Positions 26,091 to 34,394 of a stretch of DNA of 64,000 bases are shown here, in pieces. The stretch comes from Actinomycetota bacterium (GTDB lineage: Bacteria; Actinomycetota; Acidimicrobiia; Acidimicrobiales; RAAP-2). The stretch's first letter is position 1; every line of letters begins with the position of its first letter. Below the pieces are notes generated by a model. The model saw only the letters and a list, made by a program, of their open reading frames with translations. It searched no databases and had not been told where the DNA came from. The translations under genes and the position numbers were made by a program. The stretch is taken from assembly GCA_021324355.1 (NCBI GenBank), contig JAJPJD010000049.1:62001-126000 (forward strand). The letters are read 5' to 3'.

Positions 26091-27575
26091 ATGTTCGACG
26101 CCCTCTCCGAGCGACTCGAGCGCGTCGCCGGCCGCCTCCGCAGCCGCGGCCGCATCTCGCCGGCCGACCTCGAGGAGGCCTTGGCCGAGATCCGCACCGC
26201 CTTGCTCGAGGCCGACGTCGAGTTGGGGGTGGCCCGCCACTTCATCGAAGGAGTCCGAGCTCGCCTGAGCGGCCAGGCCCTGTCGGCCAGCCTGACCCCT
26301 GGCCAACAGGTGGTGAAGGCGGTCCATGCCCAGCTGGTGGAGGCGCTCGGAGGCCAGGCCCTCCGGCTGACCTATGCGTCCCGGCCACCGACCGTGGTCC
26401 TGCTGGCCGGGCTGCAGGGGGCGGGCAAGACCACGGCGGCCGCCAAGCTGGCCCGGTGGTGGCGCGGCCAGGGGCGCAACCCGTTGCTGGTGGGGGCCGA
26501 CCTCCAGCGCCCGGCGGCGGTCGAGCAGCTTCGGGTGCTGGGCGCCTCGGCCCAGGTGCGCGTGTTCAGCCAGCCGGGGGACCCGGTCTCCACCGCGGTC
26601 GCCGGGGTCGAAGAGGCCCGGCGGCTCGGGCGCGACGTGTGCATCATCGACACTGCCGGCCGGCTCAGCGTCGACCAGGAGCTCATGGACGAGGTTCGCC
26701 GGATCTCGGAGCGGACCGAGCCCCACTACACCTTCCTGGTCGTCGACGCCATGACCGGCCAGGACGCGGCGGCGACCGCTCGGGCCTTCCACGACGCGCT
26801 GGCCCTCGACGGTGTCGTGCTGTCCAAGCTGGACAGCGACGCCCGCGGCGGCGCCGCGCTCAGCGTGAAGGAGGTCGTCGGCCGGCCGATCGTCTTTGCC
26901 TCCACCGGGGAGCGGCTGGAGGACCTGGACCTGTTCCACCCGGACCGGATGGCCGACCGGATTCTCGGGATGGGCGACGTCCTGAGCCTGATCGAGCAGG
27001 CCGAGCGGACCATGGACCAAGAGGTCGTGGCCCGGTCGGCCGAGCGGATGCTCGCTGGCCGGTTCGGCCTGGACGACTTCTTGGACCAGCTCCACCAGGT
27101 CCGCAAGATGGGGTCGCTGGGCGGGGTCCTGCGGATGCTGCCGGGGATGAACCGCGAGCTCCGCCAGGCGGCCGACCAGATCGACGACCGCCAGGTGGCC
27201 AGGGTGGAGGCGATCGTCCGCTCGATGACCCCGGCGGAGCGAGCCGACCCTTCGATCATCGATGGTTCACGTCGGGTTCGCATCGCCCGGGGGAGCGGGA
27301 GCAGCACCCAGGAGGTCAACCAGCTGCTCAAGCAGTTCAAGGAGATGCAAAAGCTCATGCGCACGGTGGGGCGGGGCGGGGTGCCGGGCGGGCGGATGGG
27401 CCGGCTGGCCGCAGCCCGGGACCTGGCCGCCGCTGGCGGCCTCTCCGACGCGCTGGCCGGGCTGGCGCCGCCCCGGCCACCGGCGGCCGATCTGGCCTCC
27501 GGCCGCCCGGCGGCCAGGGGCCGCAAGGGTGCCAGGAAGAAAGGCGGCCGGGTCACGCCGCCCAAGGGCCGCTGA
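26091..27575 (+). CDS. ffh: signal recognition particle protein Ffh
   Basis: Ffh binds signal peptides and SRP RNA and delivers nascent chains to FtsY. The 494-residue protein has an N domain (1-90), a GTPase domain with G1 LQGAGKTTAAAKLA, ADLQRPAAVEQL, G3 DTAGRLSVD and G4 SKLDSDARGGA, and an M domain (300-435) with the RNA-binding and methionine-rich parts, including LRMLPGM and the SRRVRIARGSGSSTQEVNQLL signature. The basic tail ending KKGGRVTPPKGR is usual for actinobacteria. ATG 26091 is the conserved start. Confidence 0.97.
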   Translation: MFDALSERLERVAGRLRSRGRISPADLEEALAEIRTALLEADVELGVARHFIEGVRARLSGQALSASLTPGQQVVKAVHAQLVEALGGQALRLTYASRPPTVVLLAGLQGAGKTTAAAKLARWWRGQGRNPLLVGADLQRPAAVEQLRVLGASAQVRVFSQPGDPVSTAVAGVEEARRLGRDVCIIDTAGRLSVDQELMDEVRRISERTEPHYTFLVVDAMTGQDAAATARAFHDALALDGVVLSKLDSDARGGAALSVKEVVGRPIVFASTGERLEDLDLFHPDRMADRILGMGDVLSLIEQAERTMDQEVVARSAERMLAGRFGLDDFLDQLHQVRKMGSLGGVLRMLPGMNRELRQAADQIDDRQVARVEAIVRSMTPAERADPSIIDGSRRVRIARGSGSSTQEVNQLLKQFKEMQKLMRTVGRGGVPGGRMGRLAAARDLAAAGGLSDALAGLAPPRPPAADLASGRPAARGRKGARKKGGRVTPPKGR

Positions 27576-27743
27576 GGCCGGCCAGGCGGGTGGGCACCTG
27601 CCCCTGCGGGTCTGCGAGAATGGATGCCGCCAGCTGGACCCCGGCTCGACCGGGGGACCGGCGGGCCTCGGCCGGCCTCGAGGAACCCTGTCGAGCCGTC
27701 CCGTGCGCCTGCACCAATCGATGACCGACGGAGGAACGAACCG

Positions 27744-28028
27744 GTGGCAGTGAAGCTCCGCCTCGTGCGGATGGGGAAGAAGAAGCAGCCGACGTACCGG
27801 GTGGTGGCCGCCGACAGCCGCTCGCCCAGGGACGGCCGGTTCCTCGAGATCCTGGGGACCTACGCGCCCCGGGGCCGCTCCGGCGCCGAGCCCGATGCCG
27901 TGATCACCATCGACAACGCCAAGGCGCTCAAGTGGCTGAGCCAGGGTGCCCAGCCCACCGAACGGGTCGAGCGGCTGCTCCGGGCGTCGGGGGCGTGGGA
28001 CGAGTTCCAGGCGGCGAAGGCCAAGTGA
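27744..28028 (+). CDS. rpsP: 30S ribosomal protein S16
   Basis: A 94-residue S16 starting VAVKLRLVRMGKKKQPTYRV, with DSRSPRDGRFLEILGTY and the C-terminal ALKWLSQGAQPTERV. GTG 27744 has GGAGG 9 nt upstream. It heads the conserved rpsP-khpA-rimM-trmD-rplS operon; its stop overlaps the khpA start (GTGA). Confidence 0.96.
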   Translation: MAVKLRLVRMGKKKQPTYRVVAADSRSPRDGRFLEILGTYAPRGRSGAEPDAVITIDNAKALKWLSQGAQPTERVERLLRASGAWDEFQAAKAK

Positions 28029-28420
28029 GCGGCGAGTACGAGGCCGGCGACGTGAACACCGTCGCCAGCGACCACGTCGGGTCCGACGCCGACGGCCCGG
28101 ACTACGGACCGGGGGACGTGAACGACCGGCGTGGGCCGGCCTCGGGCCCGACCACCGAGACCGCGAACCGTGCCGAGGCGTCGACCGCCCTCGGCGTCTT
28201 GACCTACCTCGCCCGGTCGCTGGCCGACGACCCCGACGCGGTGGTCGTCGAGACCGAGCGTCGACGGGGGTCGGTCGTCCTGCGGGTGCACGTGGCGCCC
28301 GGGGACATGGGCCGGGTCATCGGGCGCCGGGGCCGGACCGCCCAGGCCATCCGGACCCTCCTGGCGGCGGCCGGCGCCCGTGACGGCACCTCGGTCGTCG
28401 TCGACATCGTCGACGACTGA
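28025..28420 (+). CDS. khpA: KH-domain RNA-binding protein KhpA with an acidic N-terminal extension
   Basis: The last 80 residues form a single KH domain of the KhpA/YlqC family: ALGVLTYLARSLADDPDAV, then LRVHVAPGDMGRVIGRRGRT with the GRRG loop, then AIRTLLAAAGARDG. KhpA works with KhpB in RNA chaperone functions. The frame from GTG 28025, which overlaps the rpsP stop, adds about 50 acidic, glycine-rich residues not present in the usual 76-80-residue KhpA. In-frame GTGs within the extension (for example 28118, behind GGGGGA) could give a shorter protein. The start is therefore uncertain; the KH domain is not. Confidence 0.88.
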   Translation: MSGEYEAGDVNTVASDHVGSDADGPDYGPGDVNDRRGPASGPTTETANRAEASTALGVLTYLARSLADDPDAVVVETERRRGSVVLRVHVAPGDMGRVIGRRGRTAQAIRTLLAAAGARDGTSVVVDIVDD

Positions 28421-28425
28421 CCGAG

Positions 28426-28905
28426 GTGGGCGAGGGCCGAGCGCGTCCCGCCCTGCTGGAGGTCGGGCGGGTCGCCAGGGCGCACGGGATCCGAGGCGAG
28501 GTGGTGGTCGAGCTGTGGGGCGAGCCGGACCGGGTGGCCCCTGGATCGGTCCTGGTCACCGAGCGTGGCACGGTGCAGGTCGAGACGTCCCGGCGCCACC
28601 GCGGCCGGCACCTGGTGCGGTTCGCCGGGGTGACCGATCGATCGGGGGCCGAGGCCTTGCAGGGGCTTGTCCTGCGGGCCGAGCCGCTGGTGCGCCCGGG
28701 GACCCTGTGGGCCCACGAGCTCATCGGCGCGGCGGTGGTGACCACTGACGGCCGCCGGCTCGGGGTGGTCGAGGCGCTGGAGGAGAACCCGGCCAGTGAC
28801 CTGTTGGTCCTCTCCGGTGGGGCGCTCGTGCCCCTGCGCTTCGTGGTCCGTTTCGAGCCCGGCGCGTCGGTGGTGGTCGAGGTCCCGGCGGGCCTGGTGG
28901 GCTGA
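28426..28905 (+). CDS. rimM: 16S rRNA processing protein RimM
   Basis: RimM helps mature the 30S head by binding S19. The 159-residue protein has the N-terminal barrel start EVGRVARAHGIRGEVVVEL and the PRC-barrel C-terminal domain LWAHELIGAAVVTTDGRRLG with LVPLRFVVRF. The start GTG 28426 is 5 nt after the khpA stop. It sits between khpA and trmD as expected. Confidence 0.94.
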   Translation: MGEGRARPALLEVGRVARAHGIRGEVVVELWGEPDRVAPGSVLVTERGTVQVETSRRHRGRHLVRFAGVTDRSGAEALQGLVLRAEPLVRPGTLWAHELIGAAVVTTDGRRLGVVEALEENPASDLLVLSGGALVPLRFVVRFEPGASVVVEVPAGLVG

Positions 28906-28909
28906 TCCG

Positions 28910-29686
28910 GTGACCGCCGCGCTGCGGATCGACGTCTTCACCATCTTCCCGGAGCTGATCGAGCACTACTGCTCCGGTGGCGTCCTCGGGCGGGCCCGGG
29001 AGCGGGGCGTGGTCCAGGTCCTCGTGCACGACCTGCGGGCCGGGGCGGGGGATCCCCGCCGCTCGGTGGACGACGCCCCGTTCGGCGGCGGCGCGGGCAT
29101 GGTCCTGGCCTGCGGCCCGGTGTTCCGCGCGGTCGAAGCGGCCGACGCCGCCGGGCCCATCGCTCGCCCGCTCCTGCTGCTCGGCCCGGGCGGCCGCCGG
29201 CTGGACCAGCAGGTGGCCCGGGAGCTGGCCGACGGGGGCGGGGTGTCGCTCCTGTGCGGTCGCTACGAGGGGGTGGACCAGCGGGTGGCCGACCACCTGG
29301 TGGACGGCGAGCTCTCGGTGGGTGACGTGGTGCTGGCCGGCGGCGAGGCGGCGGCCCTGGTGGTCATCGAGGCGGTGACCCGTCTGGTGCCCGGGGTCCT
29401 CGGCAACGCCGAGTCGACAGAGCAGGAGAGCTTCGCCGACGGCCTGCTCGAGTACCCGCAGTACACGAGGCCGGCCGAGTTCCGGGGCTGGCGGGTGCCT
29501 GAGGTGCTGGTGTCCGGGAACCACCAGGAGGTGGCCCGGTGGCGCCGGGCCGAGGCCCTGGCCCGCACGCTGGCTCGCCGGCCCGACCTGATCGAGGCCC
29601 GCGGCGGGCTGAGCGAGGAGGAGGTGGCGCTGCTGCGGGCGACCGGCCACGGGCCGCTGCTTCGCGAGAGGGGCTACGATGAGTAG
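28910..29686 (+). CDS. trmD: tRNA (guanine37-N1)-methyltransferase
   Basis: TrmD methylates G37 of tRNAs ending in G36 and prevents frameshifting. The 258-residue SPOUT enzyme has [33 protein letters not shown], the SAM-knot region [12 protein letters not shown] and [20 protein letters not shown], and the catalytic linker [16 protein letters not shown]. The start GTG 28910 follows the rimM stop by 4 nt. Confidence 0.96.
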   Translation: MTAALRIDVFTIFPELIEHYCSGGVLGRARERGVVQVLVHDLRAGAGDPRRSVDDAPFGGGAGMVLACGPVFRAVEAADAAGPIARPLLLLGPGGRRLDQQVARELADGGGVSLLCGRYEGVDQRVADHLVDGELSVGDVVLAGGEAAALVVIEAVTRLVPGVLGNAESTEQESFADGLLEYPQYTRPAEFRGWRVPEVLVSGNHQEVARWRRAEALARTLARRPDLIEARGGLSEEEVALLRATGHGPLLRERGYDE

Positions 29687-29730
29687 CCCGCCGAGGGCCG
29701 GCCGGCCCCGCCCGACAAGGACCACTCGCC

Positions 29731-30084
29731 ATGCACCCGACCGAGATCATCGACCGTGACAGCCTGCGCGACGACGTCCCGGAGTTCCGGCCCGGCGACA
29801 CGGTGAAGGTGCACGTCCGGGTGGTCGAGGGGGCCCGGGAGCGGGTGCAGGTGTTCCAGGGCGCAGTCATCCGCCGGCAGGGTTCGGGGGTGAGCGAGAC
29901 CTTCACCGTGCGCAAGGTCAGCTTCGGGGTGGGGGTGGAGCGGACCTTCCCGGTGCACTCGCCGGCCATCGCCAAGCTGGAGGTGGTGACCCAGGGCGAC
30001 GTCCGCCGGGCCAAGCTCTACTACCTGCGGGGCCGCAGCGGCCGATCGGCCAAGATCAAAGAGCGGCGGACCGCCCGGTCATGA
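29731..30084 (+). CDS. rplS: 50S ribosomal protein L19
   Basis: A 117-residue L19 with [40 protein letters not shown] and a closing basic run ending [10 protein letters not shown]. It ends the rpsP-trmD ribosomal operon. Signal peptidase and RNase HII genes, which follow rplS in mycobacteria, are absent here; DUF2469 comes next. Confidence 0.96.
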   Translation: MHPTEIIDRDSLRDDVPEFRPGDTVKVHVRVVEGARERVQVFQGAVIRRQGSGVSETFTVRKVSFGVGVERTFPVHSPAIAKLEVVTQGDVRRAKLYYLRGRSGRSAKIKERRTARS

Positions 30085-30114
30085 GGACGTCCTCCGGGCG
30101 CGAGGCTCGAGCCT
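30083..30114. repeat. two adjacent 12-bp palindromes after rplS
   Basis: GAGGACGTCCTC (30083-30094) and AGGCTCGAGCCT (30103-30114) are both perfect palindromes packed into the 40 bp between rplS and DUF2469. They could form short hairpins that limit read-through, or bind a dimeric protein. Confidence 0.35.
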
Positions 30115-30124
30115 GGTCGGGCCG

Positions 30125-30415
30125 TTGAGCGAGGAGGAGCTCGAGCAGTACGAGGCCGAGATCGAGCTCGCCCTCGTCCAGGAGTACCGGGCGGTGCTGC
30201 CGATGTTCTCCTACGTGGTGGAGACCGAGCGCCGGTTCTACCTGGCCAACGAGGTGTCCATGGAGGTGCGCGACGGGACGCCGCCGCTGATCGAGCTCGA
30301 GCTCACCGACGCCTGGGTGTGGGACATGTACCGCCCGGCCCGCTTCGTGCCCTCGGTCCGGGTGGTGTCGTTCAAGGACGTGAACGTGGAGCGCCTCCCG
30401 GACAAGGAGCTGTGA
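30125..30415 (+). CDS. DUF2469 family protein
   Basis: A 96-residue protein of the actinobacterial DUF2469 family. SEEELEQYEAEIELALVQEY, FSYVVETERRFYLANEVSM and LTDAWVWDMYRPARFVPSVRV match the family throughout. In mycobacteria it follows rplS, lepB and rnhB, so its position here is the conserved one with those two genes missing. TTG 30125 is the only reasonable start. The function is unknown. Confidence 0.9.
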   Translation: MSEEELEQYEAEIELALVQEYRAVLPMFSYVVETERRFYLANEVSMEVRDGTPPLIELELTDAWVWDMYRPARFVPSVRVVSFKDVNVERLPDKEL

Positions 30416-30439
30416 GGCCGGGCCCCGAGCGGTGAGGCC

Positions 30440-30865
30440 TCAGCCCGGGGCCCGGCGCCGGTGCCGGCGTGCGCCCCGCCACAGCGCCAGGCCGACCAGG
30501 CCGACCACCACCCAGGGGACCCGAGGCAGCCAGGGCAGCCCGACCGCCTGCCAGGGGACCACGACCGCCAGTAGCACCACCCCGGCCGCGCCCCACAGCA
30601 GGACCCGGCGGGCCAGCGGGGGTGGGGGCGGGGGCGGCGGGGAGACCGGCGGGAGGTCGACCAACAGGCCGGCCAGCTGGCCACGGGTCTTGGCTCCCAT
30701 CGCCTGGTCGATCCGTTCCTTGAACTCGGCCGCATCCAGCCGGCCTTCGGTGTAGTGCTGGGAGAGCAGCTCGGCGACCCGGCTGCGGTCGGCGTCGCCC
30801 ACCCGCAGCTCGGGGTTTCGGACCGGCGGTTGGCGCCCCGGCGGGCAGAGCGGGGAGGTCACCAC
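30440..30865 (-). CDS. DUF1707 membrane protein
   Basis: A 141-residue protein with the DUF1707 (SHOCT-like) motif LRVGDADRSRVAELLSQHYTEGRLDAAEFKERI near residues 20-52, a proline run at about 77-83, then two short hydrophobic segments (88-104, 113-130) that should anchor it in the membrane. DUF1707 domains often accompany PspC proteins; its start lies 7 nt inside the end of the PspC gene on the same strand, so the two are co-transcribed. It probably takes part in membrane stress sensing. Confidence 0.85.
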   Translation of the reverse strand: MVTSPLCPPGRQPPVRNPELRVGDADRSRVAELLSQHYTEGRLDAAEFKERIDQAMGAKTRGQLAGLLVDLPPVSPPPPPPPPLARRVLLWGAAGVVLLAVVVPWQAVGLPWLPRVPWVVVGLVGLALWRGARRHRRRAPG

Positions 30866-31146
30866 GGCACCTCGGCGGCTCGCCGGCGGTCCCGCACGGC
30901 GCCGGCCAGGCGGTCGGCGACCGCCTCGGACTCCCCGTCGGCCGGCAGGAGGAGCCAGGCCGCGACGTACAGGGGGATCCCGATGCCACCGGCCAGCGCC
31001 AGACCCACCAGCACCACCCTGACCAGGCCAGCGTCGAGGCCGAGGGTCTGGGCCAGGCCACCGGCGACCCCGGCGACCATGCGGTCGTCGGCCGAGCGCC
31101 GCAGGCCCTGGAGCGGCTGGAGGTGGTCGGTGTGGATCGAGGTCAC
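30859..31146 (-). CDS. PspC-domain membrane protein
   Basis: A 95-residue PspC protein: LRRSADDRMVAGVAGGLAQTLGLD is the family's entry motif, and residues about 41-68 form the membrane segment with the Gly-rich IGIPLYVAAWLLLP. The start is GTG 31146. It is divergent from a sensor kinase that carries its own PspC domain, which suggests that the two membrane proteins act in one envelope-stress circuit. Confidence 0.88.
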   Translation of the reverse strand: MTSIHTDHLQPLQGLRRSADDRMVAGVAGGLAQTLGLDAGLVRVVLVGLALAGGIGIPLYVAAWLLLPADGESEAVADRLAGAVRDRRRAAEVPW

Positions 31147-31239
31147 GGGTCGATCATGACGGTCGGCAGCCCAATCGGGTATCGGGAATGGCCCTGAGCC
31201 GGCCCTCGGTCGGCGCCCGGCGGCTCAGGGAGGTCCCTG

Positions 31240-32661
31240 ATGGCCACCGGGGCCCCGGGGCGCGATCATCGGGGCATCGCCGAGCCTTCCGACCATCGCG
31301 TGGCGGCGCCGGGCGAGCCCCCGGCGCCCACCCTGCTTGCTCCCGGGCCGGGGCCCTGGGGCCCTGCGGGCGGCCCGGAGTGGCAGGCCCGGGCCCTCGG
31401 CCGCCGCGTTGGCGGCCATCGGTGGCGTCTCGGGCACGGACACTGGCGGCGGCAGCCCGATCAACGGATCTTCGGCGGGGTGGCGGCCGGCATCGCGCAG
31501 GGGTGCGGGCTGGACGTGACCGTGGTGCGCATCGGGTTCGTGCTCCTGGCCATCGTCGGTGGGTTCGGGGTGGTCGCCTACCTTGCCCTGTGGCTGCTCA
31601 TGGCGCGCGAGGGCCAGGACACCAGCATTGCTGCCCGGGCCGCGTCGGACCGACGGGGGATCCTCCTGTCGCTGGCCTTCCTCCCGGCGCTGGTGGCCAC
31701 GACCGCGGTGGTCGCCGCGATCCACGTCGGCCTGCTCCCGTCGCTGACCTGGCCAGCCTTCGTGTCGGCGGCAGCGGCGGTGCTCATCTGGCGCAACTGC
31801 GATCCCGAGGAGCGGGTCTGGATCCGCCAGGCGTTGGAGCCGGTGGTCCACCTCGGGACCCGCCCGGCGCACCGCCGGCGCACCGCCGTGCTGCGGTTCG
31901 GGGCGGGGGCGGTGCTCGGCGCCGTCGGCCTGGCCCTGCTGGTCCTGAGCCAGCGGCCGCCGGCAGTCTCCATCGTGCGGCCTCTCGCCGGGGCGGTCCT
32001 GGTGCTGGCCGGGATCGTGGTGGTGTTCGGGCCGTGGTGGCTCCGTCTGGCCCGCGAGGTGGTGGAGGAGCGTCAGGCCCGACTGCGGGCCGAGGAGCGG
32101 GCCGACCTTGCGGCCAGGGTCCACGACTCGGTCCTGCAAACCCTGGCCCTGATCCAGCGCTCGGCGCGAGAGCCCGATCGGGTGGTCCAGCTGGCAAGGG
32201 CCCAGGAACGGGAGCTGCGGGCATGGCTGTTCGACGGGGACCTGCCCGGGACGGCCGCCGACGGCGCGCCGTCGGTTGCCGCCGGGATCCGCCAGATCGC
32301 GGCCGAGATCGAGGCCGACCACCGGGTGGCGGTCGACGTGGTGACCGTGGGCGACCGGCCGCTCGACGACCGCCTCCGGGCCATGCTGGCGGCCGCCCGG
32401 GAGGCGACGGTCAACGCCGCAAAATGGTCCGGGGTCGCCACCATCTCCCTCTACGCCGAGGTCGAGCCGGCGAAAGTGTCGATGTTCGTCCGGGACCGGG
32501 GGCGGGGGTTCGACCCCGACCGGGTGCCCGAGGACCGCCGGGGCATCGCCCACTCGATCCAGGCCCGGATGCTGCGAGCCGGGGGCTCGGCACTGGTCCG
32601 CACCGCTCCCGGGCAGGGCACCGAGGTCGAGCTCACCCTCCGCCTGGACGGGCGCCGGTGA
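31240..32661 (+). CDS. PspC-domain sensor histidine kinase (NarL/DesK class)
   Basis: A 473-residue membrane histidine kinase. After a disordered Pro-rich N terminus, residues 72-125 form a PspC domain (FGGVAAGIAQGCGLD then a membrane helix), followed by three or four further membrane segments (about 141-160, 165-184, 219-236, 245-265). The HisKA_3 dimerisation segment ERADLAARVHDSVLQTL carries the phospho-acceptor His295, and the ATPase domain has EATVNAAKWSG (N box), VRDRGRGFD and a terminal GQGTEVELTL. ATG 31240 has AGGGAGG 6 nt upstream. The stop overlaps the response-regulator start by GTGA. Confidence 0.92.
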   Translation: MATGAPGRDHRGIAEPSDHRVAAPGEPPAPTLLAPGPGPWGPAGGPEWQARALGRRVGGHRWRLGHGHWRRQPDQRIFGGVAAGIAQGCGLDVTVVRIGFVLLAIVGGFGVVAYLALWLLMAREGQDTSIAARAASDRRGILLSLAFLPALVATTAVVAAIHVGLLPSLTWPAFVSAAAAVLIWRNCDPEERVWIRQALEPVVHLGTRPAHRRRTAVLRFGAGAVLGAVGLALLVLSQRPPAVSIVRPLAGAVLVLAGIVVVFGPWWLRLAREVVEERQARLRAEERADLAARVHDSVLQTLALIQRSAREPDRVVQLARAQERELRAWLFDGDLPGTAADGAPSVAAGIRQIAAEIEADHRVAVDVVTVGDRPLDDRLRAMLAAAREATVNAAKWSGVATISLYAEVEPAKVSMFVRDRGRGFDPDRVPEDRRGIAHSIQARMLRAGGSALVRTAPGQGTEVELTLRLDGRR

Positions 32662-33335
32662 CCGGCGACCCTCGTCCCGATCGGCCCGGGCGGCCGCGGG
32701 TCTTCATCGTCGACGACCACCACCTCTTCCGGGCCGGGGTCCGGGCCGAGCTCGGGGACGCGGTGTCGGTGGTGGGGGAGGCCGACGAGGTGGCGTCGGC
32801 CATCGAGCTGATCGGCGAGCGGCTGCCCGACGTGGTCCTGCTCGACGTGCACCTCCCGGGCGGCGGCGGCCGGGCGGTGATCGACGCCCTGCACCGGGAC
32901 CATCCCCACGTCCGCTTCCTCGCGCTCTCGGTCTCCGATGCGCCCGAGGACGTGATCGGGGTGATCCGGGCCGGTGCCCGGGGGTATGTGACCAAGGCCA
33001 TCTCGGGACCCGAGCTGCTCGACGCGATCGGACGGGTGGCCAGCGGCGACGCGGTCTTCTCCCCCCGGCTGGCCGGGTTCGTGCTCGACGCTTTCGCGAC
33101 CCTGGGAGGGGAGGAGGCCACACCGAGCGTCGACCCCGAGCTCGACCAGCTGTCGGGGCGCGAGCGCGAGGTGCTTCGGCTCATCGCCCGCGGCTACACC
33201 TACAAGGAGGTCGCCCGGGAGCTGGCGATCGCCACCAAGACGGTGGAGACCCACGTGTCGGCGGTCCTGCGCAAGCTCCAGCTGTCCACCCGCCACCAGC
33301 TCACCTACTGGGCGACCGAGCGCCGCCTGGTGTGA
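32658..33335 (+). CDS. LuxR-family response regulator
   Basis: A 225-residue NarL-type regulator paired with the preceding PspC kinase through a 4-nt overlap. The receiver domain has VFIVDDHHLF, the phospho-acceptor Asp63 in LLDVHLPG and the conserved Lys in GYVTKAISG. The C-terminal helix-turn-helix reads LSGREREVLRLIARGYTYKE and KTVETHVSAVLRKL. The likely targets are the divergent PspC/DUF1707 genes and the PspA cluster at 41-43 kb, which is inference. Confidence 0.93.
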   Translation: MTGDPRPDRPGRPRVFIVDDHHLFRAGVRAELGDAVSVVGEADEVASAIELIGERLPDVVLLDVHLPGGGGRAVIDALHRDHPHVRFLALSVSDAPEDVIGVIRAGARGYVTKAISGPELLDAIGRVASGDAVFSPRLAGFVLDAFATLGGEEATPSVDPELDQLSGREREVLRLIARGYTYKEVARELAIATKTVETHVSAVLRKLQLSTRHQLTYWATERRLV

Positions 33336-33344
33336 TCGGTCCGC

Positions 33345-33752
33345 TCAGGGCCAGCCCGACCACCCCAACGCGTCCAGCGCGACCAGCGGTCCGAGGATCG
33401 GAACCGACCGGTACTGGGGGTACTTGCGCTCAAGGGCTCGTCGAGCCCGGCCCGCCTCATCGGGGTCGGTGACGAGGCGACCCAGCCCGTCGACCCGCAC
33501 CCACCACAGGCGCGACCAGTCGTCCTCGTAGTGGTCGACCAGGAGGCAGGCCCGGGGATTGGCGGCGAGGTTCGCCAGCCGGCGCAGGGCGGTGGTCGAC
33601 TTGGGCTTGGCGTCGACCGCGGTGTACACGGTCTCGCCCACCAGCGCGAAGCAGCACGGCACCAGGTGGGGCCGGCCCTGAGCGGTGACCGTCCCCAGGC
33701 GGGCCACCGGGGCCGCCGCAACCCGCCGCCGCATCTGCTCGGTCTCCACCAC
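33345..33752 (-). CDS. F420/FMN-binding PPOX-class protein
   Basis: A 135-residue split-barrel flavin-binding protein of the pyridoxamine-phosphate oxidase superfamily, close to the TIGR03668 group that binds deazaflavin F420. The barrel strands read VARLGTVTAQGRPHLVPCCF, TVYTAVDAKPKS and ACLLVDHYEDDWSRLWWVRV, and the C-terminal ERKYPQY is typical. GTG 33752, with AGGGGG just upstream, gives the expected length. The function is a small reductase or a cofactor carrier; the substrate is unknown. Confidence 0.8.
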   Translation of the reverse strand: MVETEQMRRRVAAAPVARLGTVTAQGRPHLVPCCFALVGETVYTAVDAKPKSTTALRRLANLAANPRACLLVDHYEDDWSRLWWVRVDGLGRLVTDPDEAGRARRALERKYPQYRSVPILGPLVALDALGWSGWP

Positions 33753-33833
33753 CGTCCCCCTCGTCGACCACTCTCGCGCCGGCGGTGCCCGACGGCGATC
33801 GGGCGGCCGGCGGGGCGGCCGGTAGGGTGGGGC

Positions 33834-34382
33834 ATCGGCGTCCTCCCCCTGGCACCCCGGTCTGCTCCGACGGCGTGCCCGGCCGCCGGTCGCCGGCTGC
33901 CCCGGTGGCTCGCCGCGGCTGGGCTGGTCAGCGTGGCGGCGCTGGCCGCCGCCTGCGGCGGCGGTTCGGGGGCCGGCTCGGGCCCGCCGCCGGCCAGCTT
34001 CCATGGCCCGGCCTACCGGATCGAGGTGGCCCAGGTCGACGGGCTGGGCCGGATCCTGGTGGACGGCAAGGGCGACACCGTGTACCTCTTCGTTCCCGAC
34101 CACCACCGGTCGGTCTCCCGGTGCCACGGGATCTGCGCGCTCGAGTGGCCGCCGCTGCTGCTGCCACCGGGGGTGCGGGCCCCGGAGGCCGGCCACGGGG
34201 TCCGGGCCTCGCTGCTCGGCACCATCCGGCGGCCCGACGGCCGCCTCCAGGTCACCTACGGCGGCTGGCCCCTCTACCGGTGGTTCGCCGACACCGCCCC
34301 GGGCATGGCCACCGGCCAGGGTCTCGACAACCTGGGTGGCCTGTGGTACGTGGTCAGCCCGAGCGGCCGACCGGTTCGCTGA
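33834..34382 (+). CDS. secreted lipoprotein with two YxFxxD repeats, start codon unresolved
   Basis: A lipoprotein of PF03640 (COG4315). The lipobox VAALAAAC with Cys follows a hydrophobic signal, and the mature part has two repeats with the family motif: VYLFVPD and LYRWFAD, each followed by a cysteine- or Trp-Pro-containing segment. The role of the family is unknown. No ATG, GTG or TTG lies in frame between the neighbouring gene and the signal peptide. A TAGGGT -10 box at 33823-33828 predicts initiation near 33834, where the codon is ATC; CTG 33849 is the other candidate. A one-base sequence error could also explain the lack of a start. Confidence 0.75.
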   Translation: MGVLPLAPRSAPTACPAAGRRLPRWLAAAGLVSVAALAAACGGGSGAGSGPPPASFHGPAYRIEVAQVDGLGRILVDGKGDTVYLFVPDHHRSVSRCHGICALEWPPLLLPPGVRAPEAGHGVRASLLGTIRRPDGRLQVTYGGWPLYRWFADTAPGMATGQGLDNLGGLWYVVSPSGRPVR

Positions 34383-34394
34383 GGACCACCGCGC

